A stretch of 64,000 bases of DNA, taken from assembly GCA_021773435.1 (NCBI GenBank), contig JAJFKC010000007.1, positions 248,001 through 312,000 on the forward strand, read 5' to 3'. Below, one piece after another: positions 36,471-46,116 of this stretch. The notes under the pieces were generated by a model. That model was given only the letters and a program-made list of their open reading frames with translations, had not been told where the DNA came from and did no database searches. Positions within the stretch are counted from its first letter, which is position 1. The number at the start of each line of letters is the position of its first letter. The translations under genes were made by a program, and so were the position numbers. The DNA comes from Porticoccaceae bacterium (GTDB lineage Bacteria; Pseudomonadota; Gammaproteobacteria; Pseudomonadales; Porticoccaceae).

Positions 36471-37775
36471 ATGGATAAATTGGTAAACAATATTTCGGCA
36501 ATGCGGCAAAACCTGCGTCGTCTGGTTTACATTCGCTATATTGCCCTTGCCGGGCAGTTGGCGGCACTGTTTGTGTTCTCCCAGCACTACGACCTCAACT
36601 TGCCGCTCAACACGCTCGGCCCCCTGATTGCTTTTTTTACCACCATAATTATTCTGAGTCATGCTCGAACGTACTGGATGAAGCCACTCCAACAAACCGA
36701 GTTTTGCGCTCATATACTGATTGATATTGCCGCCCTGACCGCCTTGCTCTATTTTACTGGCGGTGCCACAAATCCTTTTGTCTCCTATTATTTAGTCCCC
36801 ATTAGTATTGCCGCTATTACGCTGCCAACCATAATGACCTGGGGAGTCACCGCCGTATCGTTAATCGCCTATAGCGGTCTGGTATTTTTCCATTATCCTC
36901 TGGAAGGTTTAGCTCCTCAGGCAATGCATACTGATCACGATCAAACCCTTGTCGGTGTATTCGGCGTTAATCTCCATATTTTAGGTATGTGGGTAAATTT
37001 TGCTTTAAGCGCAGGATTAATTACATACTTTGTAGTGCAGATGGCAGAAGCACTGCGCCGCCAGGAGGCGGAATTGAGCGCGCAAAAAGAAGAACAGATG
37101 CAGGATGAGCAACTGCTGGCTATCGCCACCCAGGCAGCCGGTGCTGCTCATGAGCTGGGCACACCACTCAACACCATGAAGCTGATTATCGATAACCTCC
37201 AGCATGAACATCTGAATGGATCACAGCGTAAAGATATCGCTATCCTGGATCAACAAATCCACCGCTGTCACACCACCCTACAAAACCTGATCCGTGCGGC
37301 CAGCTTCGACGACAAAGGTGACAAATCCATTCTGGTATCGATATACGTAGAAGAACTTATGGATAACTGGCAATTGATGCGCCCCGATGTGCATACCGTC
37401 ATCATCCTCGATGACAACAGTCCTCCAATAAAAGCGAGCTTCCACCCTGCGATTCAGCAGTCTTTACAGAACCTCCTGAATAACGCGGCAGACGCGAGTC
37501 CAAAACAAATTGAAATAAACATTAGCTGGAACCGCAAGGAACTACATGTCGAGATTCGCGATTACGGCCCCAGTATCAGCGCCGAGCAAATAGAGACGTT
37601 GGGCCATCTGACCAGCCCCACCGCCAGCAATAAGCCGGGCGGTCTGGGGATCGGCCTGTTTCTTAGCCACCACAGTCTCAACAGACATGGTGGCCATGTT
37701 AGCTTGAGCAACACAGAAGGTGGTGGGCTGACCACATCTGTTGTGCTGCCTCTGCGGCTTGTGCAAGACTCATGA
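36471..37775 (+). CDS. regB: RegB/PrrB-like redox-sensing sensor histidine kinase
   Basis: A 434-residue membrane kinase. Six hydrophobic helices fill residues 20-190; GGATNPF at residues 97-103 is the ubiquinone-binding signature of RegB. The H-box is AAGAAHELGTPLN with phospho-acceptor His227, and Cys266 (QIHRCHTTL) lies 39 residues after it, close to the 40 between His225 and Cys265 of Rhodobacter RegB, the redox-switch cysteine. An ATP-binding domain (LLNNAADASP, GLGIGLFLSHHS) closes the protein. The gene overlaps regA by four bases (ATGA). RegB responds to quinone pool and oxygen and controls electron-transport and energy genes; pseudomonads call the pair RoxSR. Redox sensing here is inferred. 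Confidence 0.9.
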   Translation: MDKLVNNISAMRQNLRRLVYIRYIALAGQLAALFVFSQHYDLNLPLNTLGPLIAFFTTIIILSHARTYWMKPLQQTEFCAHILIDIAALTALLYFTGGATNPFVSYYLVPISIAAITLPTIMTWGVTAVSLIAYSGLVFFHYPLEGLAPQAMHTDHDQTLVGVFGVNLHILGMWVNFALSAGLITYFVVQMAEALRRQEAELSAQKEEQMQDEQLLAIATQAAGAAHELGTPLNTMKLIIDNLQHEHLNGSQRKDIAILDQQIHRCHTTLQNLIRAASFDDKGDKSILVSIYVEELMDNWQLMRPDVHTVIILDDNSPPIKASFHPAIQQSLQNLLNNAADASPKQIEINISWNRKELHVEIRDYGPSISAEQIETLGHLTSPTASNKPGGLGIGLFLSHHSLNRHGGHVSLSNTEGGGLTTSVVLPLRLVQDS

Positions 37776-38320
37776 CAGAAGTAACAGCCGATAAAAACCA
37801 TTACCTGGTGGTTGATGATGATCAGGTCTTCGCTGATACCCTGGCGCGGAGTCTAACCAGGCTTGGCCTGACTGCTCACGTTGTCAACGATCCAGCTAAA
37901 GCACTGGTAGCAAATAATCATTATCAACCCGCACGTATTATTCTCGATCTGAAACTTGAGAAGCACTCGGGCCTGCACCTCATCGCGCAGCTCAAAAAAG
38001 ATAACGCTAAGGTATCAATCGTTATGCTGACCGGTTATTCCAGCATCAACACCGCTGTGGAAGCCATTAAGCTCGGCGCGGATAACTATCTGTGCAAGCC
38101 GGCCTCCGTCACCGACATTATCGCTGCCTTTAACAACCCAGTAGGGAACCCCAACGCTCAGGTCGCCGAACAGCCGCCGTCGGTCAATCGTCTTGAGTGG
38201 GAGCATATTCAGCGGGTGCTGGAAGAAAACAATGGCAATATTTCGGCAACCGCCAGAGCCCTGGATATGCATCGCCGAACTCTACAAAGAAAACTGCAAA
38301 AAAAACCCCGCCGGAACTAA
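37772..38320 (+). CDS. regA: RegA/PrrA-like response regulator
   Basis: A 182-residue regulator: receiver domain with phospho-acceptor Asp59 in RIILDLKLE, the acidic pair at the start (VVDDDQ), Thr in MLTGYSS, and Lys in YLCKPAS. The C-terminal Fis-type helix-turn-helix (NNGNISATARALDMHRRTLQRKLQKK) is the hallmark of RegA/ActR/RoxR. It is translationally coupled to the kinase (overlap of four bases). A short DNA-binding tail of RKPRRN-type basic residues ends the protein. Targets would be respiratory oxidases and carbon or nitrogen redox genes by family; none can be named from this window. Confidence 0.92.
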   Translation: MTEVTADKNHYLVVDDDQVFADTLARSLTRLGLTAHVVNDPAKALVANNHYQPARIILDLKLEKHSGLHLIAQLKKDNAKVSIVMLTGYSSINTAVEAIKLGADNYLCKPASVTDIIAAFNNPVGNPNAQVAEQPPSVNRLEWEHIQRVLEENNGNISATARALDMHRRTLQRKLQKKPRRN

Positions 38321-38412
38321 GCAAATAAGTTGATGGCGAGATTTTTAATTCTTAATAATTTTACAGATTTAGAGAAGCGCCGGTTTAAAAAAGTACGGGG
38401 TTAGAGAAAGAC

Positions 38413-39264
38413 CTATTTTAGACTACCCATCAAACCTCGCACCGCTGCAGGTATATCGGCCGGTAGAATCATAAATTTGGCATTATCTGAGTCAGCCATG
38501 CCCTTAATCGCATTGATGTAGTTTTCACCGAGCAGATACATCACTGGTAAATCGTCCTGCCCTACGGCAGCCGTGACTTTTTCAATGGCTTCCTTACTGG
38601 CTTCAGCGATAACGATTTTCGCCTCGGCATCACGCCGGGAGGCTTCCAACCGACCGTCGGCCTCAAGAATAGCGGCGGATTTTTCTCCGTCAGCACGCGT
38701 TACCGTGGCACGACGCTGTCGCTCAGCAGCTGCCTGCTCTTCCATAGCCGCCTGCATAGTCACAGACGGGTTAATATCCTGAATCTCGACAGTTTTTAAG
38801 GTAATACCCCAGTCGGCAATATCATCAGAAATCGAGGCTTTCAACGACACTTTAATTTTATCTCTCGAAGACAGCGCATCATCCAGTTTCATTTCGCCAA
38901 CGATAGAACGCAGTGCAGTTTGCACCAGGGTTCTGATGGCAATTTCGTAATCTTCAATACCATAAACCGCCTTTTCGGGGGACAGGATATTAATATATGC
39001 CACGGCATTGGCAATAATAACCACGTTGTCGAGGGTAATGACTTCCTGAGATGGAATATCGAGCACAATATCTTTCGTGGTAACTTTGTAAGCAACACTG
39101 TCGACATAAGGCACAATAAACTGTAGCCCCGGGGCCAAGGTACGGTGGAACTTACCCAGACGCTGGATCACCCATTTGCTGCCCTGGGGTACTTGTTTGA
39201 CGCCCCGAAATACTGTGACGACAGTCAACGCTAATAACGCTAATAAAATAATATTGCCATTCAT
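38413..39264 (-). CDS. SPFH/Band-7 stomatin-like membrane protein, QmcA type
   Basis: A 283-residue membrane-anchored protein: a single N-terminal hydrophobic segment (IILLALLALTVVTVFRGVK), then the PHB domain (RLGKFHRTLAPGLQFIVPYVDSVAYKVTTKDIVLDIPSQEVITLDNVVI), then a coiled-coil (ERQRRATVTRADGEKSAAILEADGRLEASRRDAEAKIVIAEAS cannot be shown whole; it is rich in Ala/Glu/Arg heptads). The family forms oligomers in membrane microdomains and works with NfeD partners. Here the NfeD gene lies directly upstream on the same strand (85 bp), so they probably form an operon and one complex. Confidence 0.92.
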   Translation of the reverse strand: MNGNIILLALLALTVVTVFRGVKQVPQGSKWVIQRLGKFHRTLAPGLQFIVPYVDSVAYKVTTKDIVLDIPSQEVITLDNVVIIANAVAYINILSPEKAVYGIEDYEIAIRTLVQTALRSIVGEMKLDDALSSRDKIKVSLKASISDDIADWGITLKTVEIQDINPSVTMQAAMEEQAAAERQRRATVTRADGEKSAAILEADGRLEASRRDAEAKIVIAEASKEAIEKVTAAVGQDDLPVMYLLGENYINAIKGMADSDNAKFMILPADIPAAVRGLMGSLK

Positions 39265-39349
39265 CCCTTGCTACTCCTTTTCAGCTTCGATTAACTGCTA
39301 TAAATAACTTAAATTGACGACAAATATGCGACTTAAATAAAACCGACTA

Positions 39350-39817
39350 TTAGTCATCAAGTTTTTCAACCACCAGTGCATTTCCCGAAAAATCGACGAT
39401 AGCAACTTTGTCCCCAGCGACGATGGACGCATCACTATCCTTGCAGACAAATTGCCATTCATCCTCACCAAGTATCGGCAAGCTAAAACGTACAATGCCC
39501 CGTCCGCCATCGAACGGCGGCTTTATCACCTGACCCCGTTCGCCCATTGCAGCTTCACGTGACACACCGGCCTTGGTTTTATCGACCATTTTAGGTTTGA
39601 AATACTTAAACCAGATCAATACAAATACACCGGACGAAACTATCCATATCAACACTTCTACCGAAAACCCCGTTTGCGGAAATAGCCAGGCGATTAGCCC
39701 AACAATAATGGCACCCAGGCCAAACCAGAGAGAGATAAAACTAGGTAAAAATATTTCCAGCGTAGTTAGGGCGATGCCCAGCACTACCCATTGCCACCAC
39801 AATATGTCGAATTCCAT
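39350..39817 (-). CDS. NfeD-family membrane protein
   Basis: A 155-residue protein started at ATG 39817 (MEFDILWWQWVV), chosen because AGGAG lies seven bases upstream; the open frame extends 11 more residues to 39850. Hydrophobic helices fill about residues 5-70 (IALTTLEIFLPSFISLWFGLGAIIVG, then VEVLIWIVSSGVFVLIWFKYF), and a C-terminal OB-like soluble domain (MGERGQVIKPPFDGGRGIV to KVAIVDFSGNALVVEKLDD) ends the chain. NfeD proteins pair with SPFH/stomatin proteins. The gene lies upstream of the SPFH gene, the usual order, so they are likely co-transcribed. It is the short, protease-less class. Confidence 0.88.
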   Translation of the reverse strand: MEFDILWWQWVVLGIALTTLEIFLPSFISLWFGLGAIIVGLIAWLFPQTGFSVEVLIWIVSSGVFVLIWFKYFKPKMVDKTKAGVSREAAMGERGQVIKPPFDGGRGIVRFSLPILGEDEWQFVCKDSDASIVAGDKVAIVDFSGNALVVEKLDD

Positions 39818-39939
39818 CACATCGCTCCTTTGCGCTACCCTTTTGGTCACGCTTTTTATACAGTGGATAACGCTATTTTACACAGTGTACACGATCAACT
39901 GCGGGCTCTTATCAAACAGTCCCGCAAAACCCGTGATTC

Positions 39940-40416
39940 TCAGACGGATACAGCACCGTTTTCCAAAAAGTTGTAGGCCATAAGTAAAGCATCTTCGCGA
40001 CCCATTTCACTGCGATAGTAAGCGCGCCGTTGCCCGATTTGCTTGAAGCCGGCTCTCAGATACAAACCGATAGCGGTGAAATTACTAGCTCGCACTTCAA
40101 GATGCAGTTGAACGGTCGTGTCGCGCAAAGTATCCATGCACATATTCAGTAATAGAGAACCCAGTCCCTCTCCCTGAAAACTAGGCCGTACGGCTATATT
40201 TAGCAACTCAGCCTGATCAAGCACCTGCTGATAAAACAGGTAGCCAATGACGCGCTTACCTTTTAACAGCACACAACCATCATGATCATCGATGCTCTCA
40301 CCAAACTGGCGTGCACTCCAGGGGAAGGGAGAAACTTCCGACTCAATTTTCAGCAGCGTTGGCAAATCGTCTCGCGTGGTTTTACGAATTGAGAATCCAG
40401 TATCCATCTCGCTCAT
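39940..40416 (-). CDS. rimI: Ribosomal protein S18-alanine N-acetyltransferase
   Basis: A 158-residue GNAT acetyltransferase. The acetyl-CoA site is VRPSFQGEGLGSLLLNMCMD, with the RVIGYLFYQQ strand before and the ASNFTAIGLYLRAGFKQIGQRRAYYR motif after it; the last contains the conserved Ala/Tyr residues of RimI. It acetylates the N-terminal alanine of S18. It lies downstream of a HolD-like gene, as holD-rimI is in E. coli, supporting the assignment. The length is close to that of E. coli RimI (148). Confidence 0.88.
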   Translation of the reverse strand: MSEMDTGFSIRKTTRDDLPTLLKIESEVSPFPWSARQFGESIDDHDGCVLLKGKRVIGYLFYQQVLDQAELLNIAVRPSFQGEGLGSLLLNMCMDTLRDTTVQLHLEVRASNFTAIGLYLRAGFKQIGQRRAYYRSEMGREDALLMAYNFLENGAVSV

Positions 40417-40512
40417 AGTCAGCCTTTCTTTGGACCGGCTTGCAAAGATTGATTATTATTCAATTGTTTATTTGTCCTGGATCTACTCACTAAATTTCTA
40501 ACGAGTGGAAAC

Positions 40513-41337
40513 TTATAGACACAAAAATCGAATCGTCGCCCACACATCCTTTTTACATGAGGGGGTCGCAATCATCTCGCTCAACGAATGCGTGAAGATG
40601 ACCTCTGCACCGCAATCGAGGGGCATTCGGGCATCCCCTTGTTCGGGGTTTTTGAGAACCAGTTTCAGATAAGCACGAATATCCTCACCCATCGCCAGCA
40701 GCCACTCAAACGGTTGCTGGTCATAACGGCCCTGAACGAACATCGCAAGGCTCTCCTGTGCGCCGGACAGGCTTAGGTCATTACTGAATGGCCAGTCGAA
40801 AAATTCTGGCTGCATCAGGGTAATTGGTTTTCTTTTGACAGCTTTCAACATATTACCCAGCAATTGCGAACGCCGGTTGTCGCTATCTTCACCCTCCGGC
40901 CAGACATCAATAACCAACAAGTCCGTGCTGGGTCGCCAGCATGCCAGTCGGAAGGTTACTGTTTGATCGGATGTTACCGATGATCCCGTAGTTGTATCCG
41001 CTACAAGTGGCAATAGGCTTTCCGGTAGAGGAGTGCTGACCGAAGCGCCAGACGCTTCGGTCCCACTAGTTGGCTCAGTGACCAATTGGCGCAGGGACTT
41101 AGGTATGCCTCCAGCTTTGCCGTACGCAGCTCTAGCTAGCTGGTCGGTTCCAGGGACAACCTTAGCCTGAGCCTCTCCTTGCATCCGGCCCAAATCAGAA
41201 GATGGTATTTGTTGACCGGTTTCAGATAACCCTTTAGCGATAGGTTTCCCGCGCAGTCGATAGGGCACGATACCCATCGTAGACAGATACCAGTCGCGCA
41301 ACGTCGGCTCCACGGGGTCGTGCCTACACGCCATCAA
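40513..41337 (-). CDS. Possible DNA polymerase III psi subunit (HolD-like), long form
   Basis: A 274-residue protein with no ready match, but the N-terminal segment [20 protein letters not shown] closely follows the HolD pattern (RDW-x-L-x2-LGI-x2-W-x-LR) and the C-terminal half ([19 protein letters not shown], then LLGNMLKAV, then [15 protein letters not shown]) fits the psi fold. The gene is followed by rimI, the neighbour of holD in E. coli. The middle (residues about 40-115) is a low-complexity Ser/Thr/Gly/Pro-rich insert, making it twice as long as E. coli HolD (137). It overlaps leuA by 14 bases, so the two are likely co-transcribed. HolD identity is inference. Confidence 0.55.
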   Translation of the reverse strand: MMACRHDPVEPTLRDWYLSTMGIVPYRLRGKPIAKGLSETGQQIPSSDLGRMQGEAQAKVVPGTDQLARAAYGKAGGIPKSLRQLVTEPTSGTEASGASVSTPLPESLLPLVADTTTGSSVTSDQTVTFRLACWRPSTDLLVIDVWPEGEDSDNRRSQLLGNMLKAVKRKPITLMQPEFFDWPFSNDLSLSGAQESLAMFVQGRYDQQPFEWLLAMGEDIRAYLKLVLKNPEQGDARMPLDCGAEVIFTHSLSEMIATPSCKKDVWATIRFLCL

Positions 41338-42868
41338 GCTGAGGATGCAATCGGTCGGGGCTCTCCATCACATTAAGCGCATTCAGATAGGCTTTAGCGC
41401 TGGCGACTAGTATGTCAGTATCCGAACCTTGTCCATTAACGATCCGACCTTCCCTGGCCAGCCGCACGGTAACTTCACCCTGAGAATCCGTGCCGGTAGT
41501 GATTGCATTAACCGAATATAGCTTGAGATCAGTTTTACTTTGGGCGATTTTTTCAATGGCTTTAAAAACCGCATCAACCGGCCCATCGCCTTCAGAAGCC
41601 ACTTCATGATCTTTACCGTGGGTGCGCAACACCAACGATGCATGGGGTGCGCGACCTGTCCTGGTAGACACATCAATGGTCACCAACGTAAAGTTTTCCT
41701 CTGCCTCACCCATTTGCACTTCTGAAACCAGCGCCTGAAGATCTTCGTCATAAATCTCGCGCTTTTTATCCGCCAATTCTTTAAATCGTATAAAGGCTTC
41801 GTTCATTTCAGCCTTGGTTTCAAAGGGAATACCGAGCTCTTCGAGACGAGCGGCGAAAGCCGCCCGGCCTGACAACTTGCCCAAAACCAGCCGATTGGTA
41901 TTCCAACCGACATCCTGAGCTTTCATAATTTCATAGGTTTCGCGATATTTAAGCACACCATCCTGATGGATCCCTGACTCATGGGCGAAGGCATTGGCAC
42001 CCACCACAGCCTTGTTCGGTTGCACCGGAAAGCCGGTAATGGTCGACACCAAACGCGACACTGGGACTATTTGCTCGGTATTGATATCAGTATGCACGGG
42101 ATAAACATCGCCCCGTGTGCGTATTGCCATAACGATTTCTTCCAGAGAAGCGTTGCCCGCCCGTTCACCCAAACCATTGATGGTGCACTCCACCTGACGA
42201 GCGCCGTGCATGACGGCTGAGAGTGAATTTGCCACCGCCAAACCCAGATCATTATGGCAATGCACTGAAAATATCGCTTTGTCTGAATTCGGCACATTAG
42301 CGATCACTCGGCCAATCATTTCCCCATACTGGCCCGGCTCGCCGTAACCGACCGTGTCGGGAATATTGATGGTTTTCGCACCCGCATCAATTACCTCTTC
42401 GATAACGCGACACATATAATCAAACTCGGTACGACTACCATCTTCGAGAGAAAACTCTACATCATCGACAAAATTACGCGCAATCTTTACAGCGCCAATG
42501 GATTGCTCAAGCACCTCATCAGCACTCATTTGCAATTTATATTCCATATGAATCGGCGAGGTGGCAATAAACGTGTGGATTCGAGGCGCGACGGCATTTT
42601 TCAACGCCTCGGCTACGCGCTCAATATCACCATGTGTGGTGCGAGATAAACCGCAAACGGTGCAGCCTTTAATGGTGTCGGCGATGCTCTTTACCGCAGC
42701 GAAATCTCCTTCGCTAGAAACGGGAAAGCCCGCTTCAATCACATCCACACCCAGCTTTTCCAGTGATTTGGCAATCCGCAGTTTTTCTTCTTTGGTCATT
42801 GCCGCGCCAGGACTTTGCTCGCCATCGCGTAAGGTGGTATCAAATATAACTAACTTGTCATTGTCCAT
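41324..42868 (-). CDS. leuA: 2-isopropylmalate synthase
   Basis: A 514-residue LeuA of the E. coli type, the first committed step of leucine synthesis (2-oxoisovalerate plus acetyl-CoA). TIM-barrel motifs [14 protein letters not shown] and [14 protein letters not shown] carry the metal ligands, the NGLGERAGN motif follows, and the C-terminal regulatory domain ([19 protein letters not shown]) binds leucine for feedback. The start ATG 42868 has a CGGAG ribosome site. It is followed, overlapping by 14 bases, by the HolD-like gene. Upstream is a candidate leader peptide rich in leucine (43065-43103). Confidence 0.96.
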   Translation of the reverse strand: MDNDKLVIFDTTLRDGEQSPGAAMTKEEKLRIAKSLEKLGVDVIEAGFPVSSEGDFAAVKSIADTIKGCTVCGLSRTTHGDIERVAEALKNAVAPRIHTFIATSPIHMEYKLQMSADEVLEQSIGAVKIARNFVDDVEFSLEDGSRTEFDYMCRVIEEVIDAGAKTINIPDTVGYGEPGQYGEMIGRVIANVPNSDKAIFSVHCHNDLGLAVANSLSAVMHGARQVECTINGLGERAGNASLEEIVMAIRTRGDVYPVHTDINTEQIVPVSRLVSTITGFPVQPNKAVVGANAFAHESGIHQDGVLKYRETYEIMKAQDVGWNTNRLVLGKLSGRAAFAARLEELGIPFETKAEMNEAFIRFKELADKKREIYDEDLQALVSEVQMGEAEENFTLVTIDVSTRTGRAPHASLVLRTHGKDHEVASEGDGPVDAVFKAIEKIAQSKTDLKLYSVNAITTGTDSQGEVTVRLAREGRIVNGQGSDTDILVASAKAYLNALNVMESPDRLHPQLDGV

Positions 42869-43064
42869 AATCAGACTCCGGAACTACCCGCTATTGTTGC
42901 GGTGTAGATTTTAAATATTCAAGCGGCTATTTAACAGCTTCTTTAACAAACCGTTAAACAAATTGTCCGCCAAAATTTTAAGATATAAGGCTAGATTTTA
43001 CCGGCAAAAATTCTCGGTAAAAAAGGCTAGATGCAAAAAAATTGATGTGGAAGTTGAATGCCCC

Positions 43065-43103
43065 TCAGGGCAGGATAGGTAGCAGACGAGCATCGACAAG
43101 CAT
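43065..43103 (-). promoter_or_regulatory. Candidate leuA leader peptide (leucine attenuator)
   Basis: On the minus strand, ATG 43101-43103 opens MLVDARLLPILP then TGA: four Leu, one Ile and one Val in 12 residues. It starts about 235 bp before leuA. Two consecutive Leu codons, the short length and the inverted repeats around it fit an attenuation leader sensing charged tRNA-Leu. No strong ribosome site is visible and no downstream terminator is clear, so this is a candidate only. Confidence 0.38.
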
Positions 43104-43165
43104 GGCTAACGCGCGGCGGCGGCCTGAGATTTTGCTTGTCGTTATTTGAAAATTCATTTTACGAA

Positions 43166-43245
43166 TCACTTAATGTCATTCACTTAACTTAACTTAACTT
43201 AAGTTGGGCCATTTAACTTAGATCACTTAACCTAAATCACTCACA
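43166..43245. repeat. CACTTAA/TTAAC repeat block upstream of leuA
   Basis: CACTTAA recurs in loose array (43167, 43181, 43224) with five-base TTAAC steps between 43184 and 43200 and a palindromic AACTTAAGTT at their end. The same CACTTAA core recurs in the rpmE-side array at 21061-21165, two unlinked upstream regions. Confidence 0.6.
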
Positions 43246-43255
43246 ATATTGCCAA

Positions 43256-43277
43256 AAACCAATATCTTGATTGGTTT
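43256..43277 (-). terminator. Possible weak terminator after pssA
   Basis: AAACCAAT (43256-43263) pairs with ATTGGTTT (43270-43277) across a six-base loop; on the minus strand a short T-run follows (TTTTTGG). It lies 128 bp after the pssA stop. Low GC makes the stem weak. Confidence 0.3.
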
Positions 43278-43404
43278 AGTAAGGCGGCTATTCAAACAGA
43301 TAACAGCTAGCCTGCCAAGCGCTTCTTTTCTTATTGATTATTTTTTGTTGAATCTTAAATGGGCGACTTACCGATGTTCTTATAAAATTAAGCCATACTT
43401 TCGG

Positions 43405-44214
43405 CTAGTCTGAGCTACGCCGTTTATATTTACGCCATGCACCTCCGAGAGGACCAGACACAGCATAGATAACCGCCATGGCCAGCAGCGTTCGAGGCGG
43501 ATCGATGAGAACGATCGAGACCAGTATTACCATAAAAAATATAGCCCTGAAAGGCACTCGGCCTTTGAAATCTACCGCTTTTAAACTCCAGTAGCGGATC
43601 GGCGCCACCATTAATAGCCCTGCGGTAGACGTAATCACCAGCGCGACAATCGCCAGTGATCTGGTCGCCTCGGCGTCGTCGCCAGTCCAGACCATAGCGG
43701 CAATTAGACCGGCGGCGGCAGGGCTTGCCAGCCCTACAAAATAACGGCTATCGGCCAAACCGACCTGGGTATTGAAACGCGCCAGACGCAGCGCTGCACA
43801 GGAAGCATAAATAAACGCGCCCGCCCAACCGACTTTGCCCAGAGTAAAAAGCATCCAGCTAAAAGACACGACAGCCGGCGCAACGCCGAAGGAAACCATA
43901 TCCGAGAGGCTGTCATACTGCACGCCAAAATCGCTTTCGGTGTGAGTCATACGTGCCACCCGGCCATCGAGCCCGTCAAACAGCATAGCGACAAAAATGG
44001 CGACGGCAGCAGACTCAAATTTGCCGTTCATTGCCGACAAAATGGCGTAGAACCCACCGAACATGGCTCCAGTGGTCAGGAGGTTTGGTAACAAATAAAT
44101 ACCACGGCGACGCGGGGTAATGCCTGGCAACAAGTCGTCGGCAGTATTATCAGAGATAACCGAGAACGGTTGCTGGTTATCGGGGTCGGCTTCAGGTTCA
44201 GGTTCAGTAGCCAT
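43405..44214 (-). CDS. pssA: CDP-diacylglycerol-serine O-phosphatidyltransferase
   Basis: A 269-residue membrane enzyme making phosphatidylserine, the precursor of phosphatidylethanolamine. The CDP-alcohol phosphatidyltransferase signature (DG-x2-AR-x8-G-x3-D-x3-D) is present as DGLDGRVARMTHTESDFG followed by QYDSLSDMVSFG, with all Asp residues kept. Six or more hydrophobic helices follow. A cytoplasmic acidic head (MATEPEPEADPD) precedes the first helix. It sits downstream of ilvC as in pseudomonads (ilvI-ilvH-ilvC-pssA order); a link to amino acid synthesis is positional only. Confidence 0.93.
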   Translation of the reverse strand: MATEPEPEADPDNQQPFSVISDNTADDLLPGITPRRRGIYLLPNLLTTGAMFGGFYAILSAMNGKFESAAVAIFVAMLFDGLDGRVARMTHTESDFGVQYDSLSDMVSFGVAPAVVSFSWMLFTLGKVGWAGAFIYASCAALRLARFNTQVGLADSRYFVGLASPAAAGLIAAMVWTGDDAEATRSLAIVALVITSTAGLLMVAPIRYWSLKAVDFKGRVPFRAIFFMVILVSIVLIDPPRTLLAMAVIYAVSGPLGGAWRKYKRRSSD

Positions 44215-44394
44215 AGCTCTTTACACTAATAATCGAGATAGGAGTATAGCGTTAAACGGCTATGCGTAATTCGAAATAAAAAAGCACAGCCGCTTAACAC
44301 AGGTCGAAAATTCGCTAAGCCTTCAGTTAAAGGGTTAGGAACAGTTTCAACTACAGGCTTCACGACAAATTTAACGGCAATTTAAATTACAAAA

Positions 44395-45420
<1,026 letters not shown>

Positions 45421-45532
45421 TTACCTACTGTCATTAATTTAGGGTACTTGACCCGCCATATTTGAAATATTCCGTTACGAATATTTCTGTTTTAAACCTA
45501 TTTTTCCGAGCTGATTTTTCTTTATCGTTTTG

Positions 45533-45546
45533 AAATTGATCAATTT
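45533..45546. promoter_or_regulatory. Perfect 14-bp palindrome between ilvH and ilvC
   Basis: AAATTGATCAATTT at 45533-45546 reads the same on both strands. It lies about 120 bp before the ilvC start and could be an operator, such as a LysR-type or Lrp-like site. No further support. Confidence 0.35.
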
Positions 45547-45624
45547 AAATTTCGCATCTCCGATGCCCGGGCTATGCTCATTTTAAAAAGACTATACCCA
45601 ATATTAAAAAGACAAAGCACGAAA

Positions 45625-46116
45625 TTAGAGCTTTAACGATTTTTCACCCCGTGCAATGCCGGACACGCCCGTGCGCACTACTTCAAGAATAGTCGCATCG
45701 CCCAATGCATCAACAAATGAATCGAGCTTGCCGCTATTGCCTGTCACCTGCACCACGTAAGTAGTCGGCCCAACATCAACTATCTGGCCACGAAAAATAT
45801 CGACACAACGTTTCACCTCTTCTCGAACAGAGCCGCTAGCTTTCACCTTTACCAGCATGAGTTCCCGTTCGATATGAGCTCCCTCGGTGAGGTCAAGAAC
45901 TTTGACAACATCGATAAGCTTGTTTAACTGCTTGGTGAGCTGTTGAGTAATGACATCATCACCATGAGTGGTCAGCGTCAATCGCGATAAGGTTTCATCT
46001 TCTGTCGGGGCAACCGTCAGCGTATCGATATTGTATCCGCGCTGGGAAAACAAACCCACCACTCTGGAAAGTGAGCCGGACTGGTTTTCGAGCAAGACTG
46101 AAATGATCCGTTTCAT
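45625..46116 (-). CDS. ilvH: Acetolactate synthase small (regulatory) subunit
   Basis: A 163-residue ACT-domain protein that activates the large subunit and confers valine feedback. The N-terminal ACT segment ISVLLENQSGSLSRVVGLFSQRGYNIDTLTV is classic, and the C-terminal DVGPTTYVVQVTGNSGKLDSFVDAL follows. The length equals E. coli IlvH (163). It meets ilvI within one base (46116 is the last ilvI base and the first ilvH base), so the two are translationally coupled and one transcript. Confidence 0.95.
   Translation of the reverse strand: MKRIISVLLENQSGSLSRVVGLFSQRGYNIDTLTVAPTEDETLSRLTLTTHGDDVITQQLTKQLNKLIDVVKVLDLTEGAHIERELMLVKVKASGSVREEVKRCVDIFRGQIVDVGPTTYVVQVTGNSGKLDSFVDALGDATILEVVRTGVSGIARGEKSLKL

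Larger units (their letters stand above)
42869..43404. other. leuA upstream region
   Basis: The 536-bp gap before leuA (minus strand) holds the leader-peptide candidate (43065-43103), an inverted repeat GACAAGCA (43093-43100) with TGCTTGTC (43133-43140), a GCCC/GGGC hairpin (GCCCTGAGGGGC) right after the leader stop, and a TTAAC/CACTTAA repeat block (43166-43245). No classical terminator with T-run was found. Confidence 0.5.
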
